Source: CAZDGK01 sp964505035 (lineage in GTDB: Bacteria; Patescibacteriota; Saccharimonadia; UBA4664). From it: a DNA stretch of 12,191 nt. This document shows, piece after piece, positions 11,822-12,191 of this stretch. A program made the translations under genes and the position numbers. Where the stretch lies: assembly GCA_964505035.1 (NCBI GenBank), contig CAZDGK010000035.1:1-12191 (forward strand), read 5' to 3'. How positions within the stretch are numbered: position 1 is the stretch's first letter; every line of letters begins with the position of its first letter. Under the pieces are notes generated by a model. That model saw only the letters and a program-made list of their open reading frames with translations. It did not search any database and had not been told where the DNA came from.

Positions 11822-12111
11822 ACCGCCTTCGCCTTCCCACGACGGTCCGCCGCCTGACTCTTGAGCACCAAGCCCTGCAGCTCACGATACAGCACAAATT
11901 TCGGATTGGCCGCATACACCTTCGAATTGCCCTCGTTTTGGGCAATTACAAAACCGACTTCGGCGAGGCGTTTCAGCTCTCTCTGCACATTGCCGGGATC
12001 TTCCTTGACCATCTTAGCCAAGCCGCGCACGTGCATCCGGAAGTCGGGATACTTCGTGTATGTAACGATGATTTTTCGTCGGGTTTTCGACGTGATAAAC
12101 AGCTCTAGCAT
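11818..12111 (-). CDS. Winged helix-turn-helix transcriptional regulator (ArsR/MarR-like)
   Basis: 97-aa DNA-binding protein consisting of one winged-helix domain. It starts MLELFITSKTRRKIIVTY, then MHVRGLAKMVKEDPGNVQRELKRLAEVGFVIAQ: helix 2, turn and recognition helix (about residues 29-53). The wing is EGNSKVYAANPKFVLY, and the tail is basic (SQAADRRGKAKAV). The 'SKTR.KI...R.LA......V.REL..L...G.V......N.K.Y..N..F.LY.EL' pattern is typical of archaeal/CPR stand-alone regulators. There are no Cys pairs for a metal sensor, so the ligand is unknown. There is no Shine-Dalgarno; the leader is A-rich. A downstream 48-aa ORF overlaps by ATGA. Self-regulation through the inverted repeat in its promoter is possible. 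Confidence 0.82.
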   Translation of the reverse strand: MLELFITSKTRRKIIVTYTKYPDFRMHVRGLAKMVKEDPGNVQRELKRLAEVGFVIAQNEGNSKVYAANPKFVLYRELQGLVLKSQAADRRGKAKAV

Positions 12112-12147
12112 CTGTTTTTGTTTGACTTATTTGGTGTTGTTAAATTG

Positions 12148-12176
12148 ACCATACACCCGCCATAAGCGGAATGCAA
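12148..12176 (-). promoter_or_regulatory. Candidate promoter of the winged-helix regulator with a dyad in the spacer
   Basis: Minus strand: TTGCAT (12176-12171), 17-nt spacer, TATGGT (12153-12148). The spacer contains CCGC/GCGG (12157-12160 and 12166-12169), a 4-bp dyad with a 5-nt centre, a plausible operator position. The predicted start near 12141 gives a leader of about 30 nt without a Shine-Dalgarno. Confidence 0.45.
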
Positions 12177-12191
12177 GTGTTTTTTACAACA

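Noticed and set aside
1..12191. Frequent GGCCGG/CCGGCC words across the window as a possible repeat family
   Set aside because: They occur inside coding sequence, in all frames and both strands, and reflect high GC and codon use. There are no constant spacing or flanks, so no array or mobile repeat is supported.
12112..12191. A plus-strand promoter near 12122 (TTGACT)
   Set aside because: The nearest -10-like sequence, TAAATT, is only 13 nt away and no plus-strand gene begins before the window ends.

Overview
The window is a compact, GC-rich bacterial chromosome segment with short intergenic gaps, many start/stop overlaps and mostly housekeeping genes. TGA ends several genes (adk, ybeY, yqeY), so the code is standard. 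Compactness, a LID-less adenylate kinase-type enzyme, a DgkA-type lipid kinase, a short winged-helix regulator and several small orphan proteins suggest a Patescibacteria (CPR) lineage, possibly Saccharibacteria. This is inference from gene content, not a placement.

Layout. 1-2078 (minus) is a tightly overlapping operon: yqeY, ybeY, dgkA, adk, map (map runs off the window edge). Upstream on the same strand are rpsU (bS21), closed by a perfect terminator, and a HIT-family protein. A signal-peptide-bearing lytic transglycosylase (2914-3519, plus) converges on a slipin/stomatin-like membrane protein (3529-4305, minus) across a perfect 20-bp palindrome. Two small membrane-protein genes (4409-4855 and 4978-5211, plus) each have their own strong promoter and terminator. 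Then comes a second minus-strand housekeeping block: recJ, rel (RelA/SpoT) and hisS (10426 down to 5274). A small plus-strand gene of unknown function (10533-10943) is divergent from recJ, and the two promoters share overlapping -35 elements.

The sequence at 10981 to about 11062, and probably to about 11138, is not biological. It is Illumina TruSeq dual-index (P5-side) adapter interrupted by a 10-N scaffold gap, followed by C-rich noise. The left contig breaks inside what looks like the terminator hairpin of the 10533 gene. To the right are a small plus-strand protein with an Nfu/NifU N-terminal-like segment (11220-11612), its terminator, and a minus-strand pair: a winged-helix regulator (11818-12111) with a 48-aa ORF coupled to it by an ATGA overlap (11675-11821).

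No defence system, CRISPR array, insertion sequence, tRNA or rRNA was recognised. The most useful observations are the adapter-contaminated join, promoters whose spacing predicts leaderless mRNAs (recJ, and less surely HIT), the shared divergent promoter, the full-length Shine-Dalgarno of rpsU, and a set of single small plus-strand genes with no confident family.
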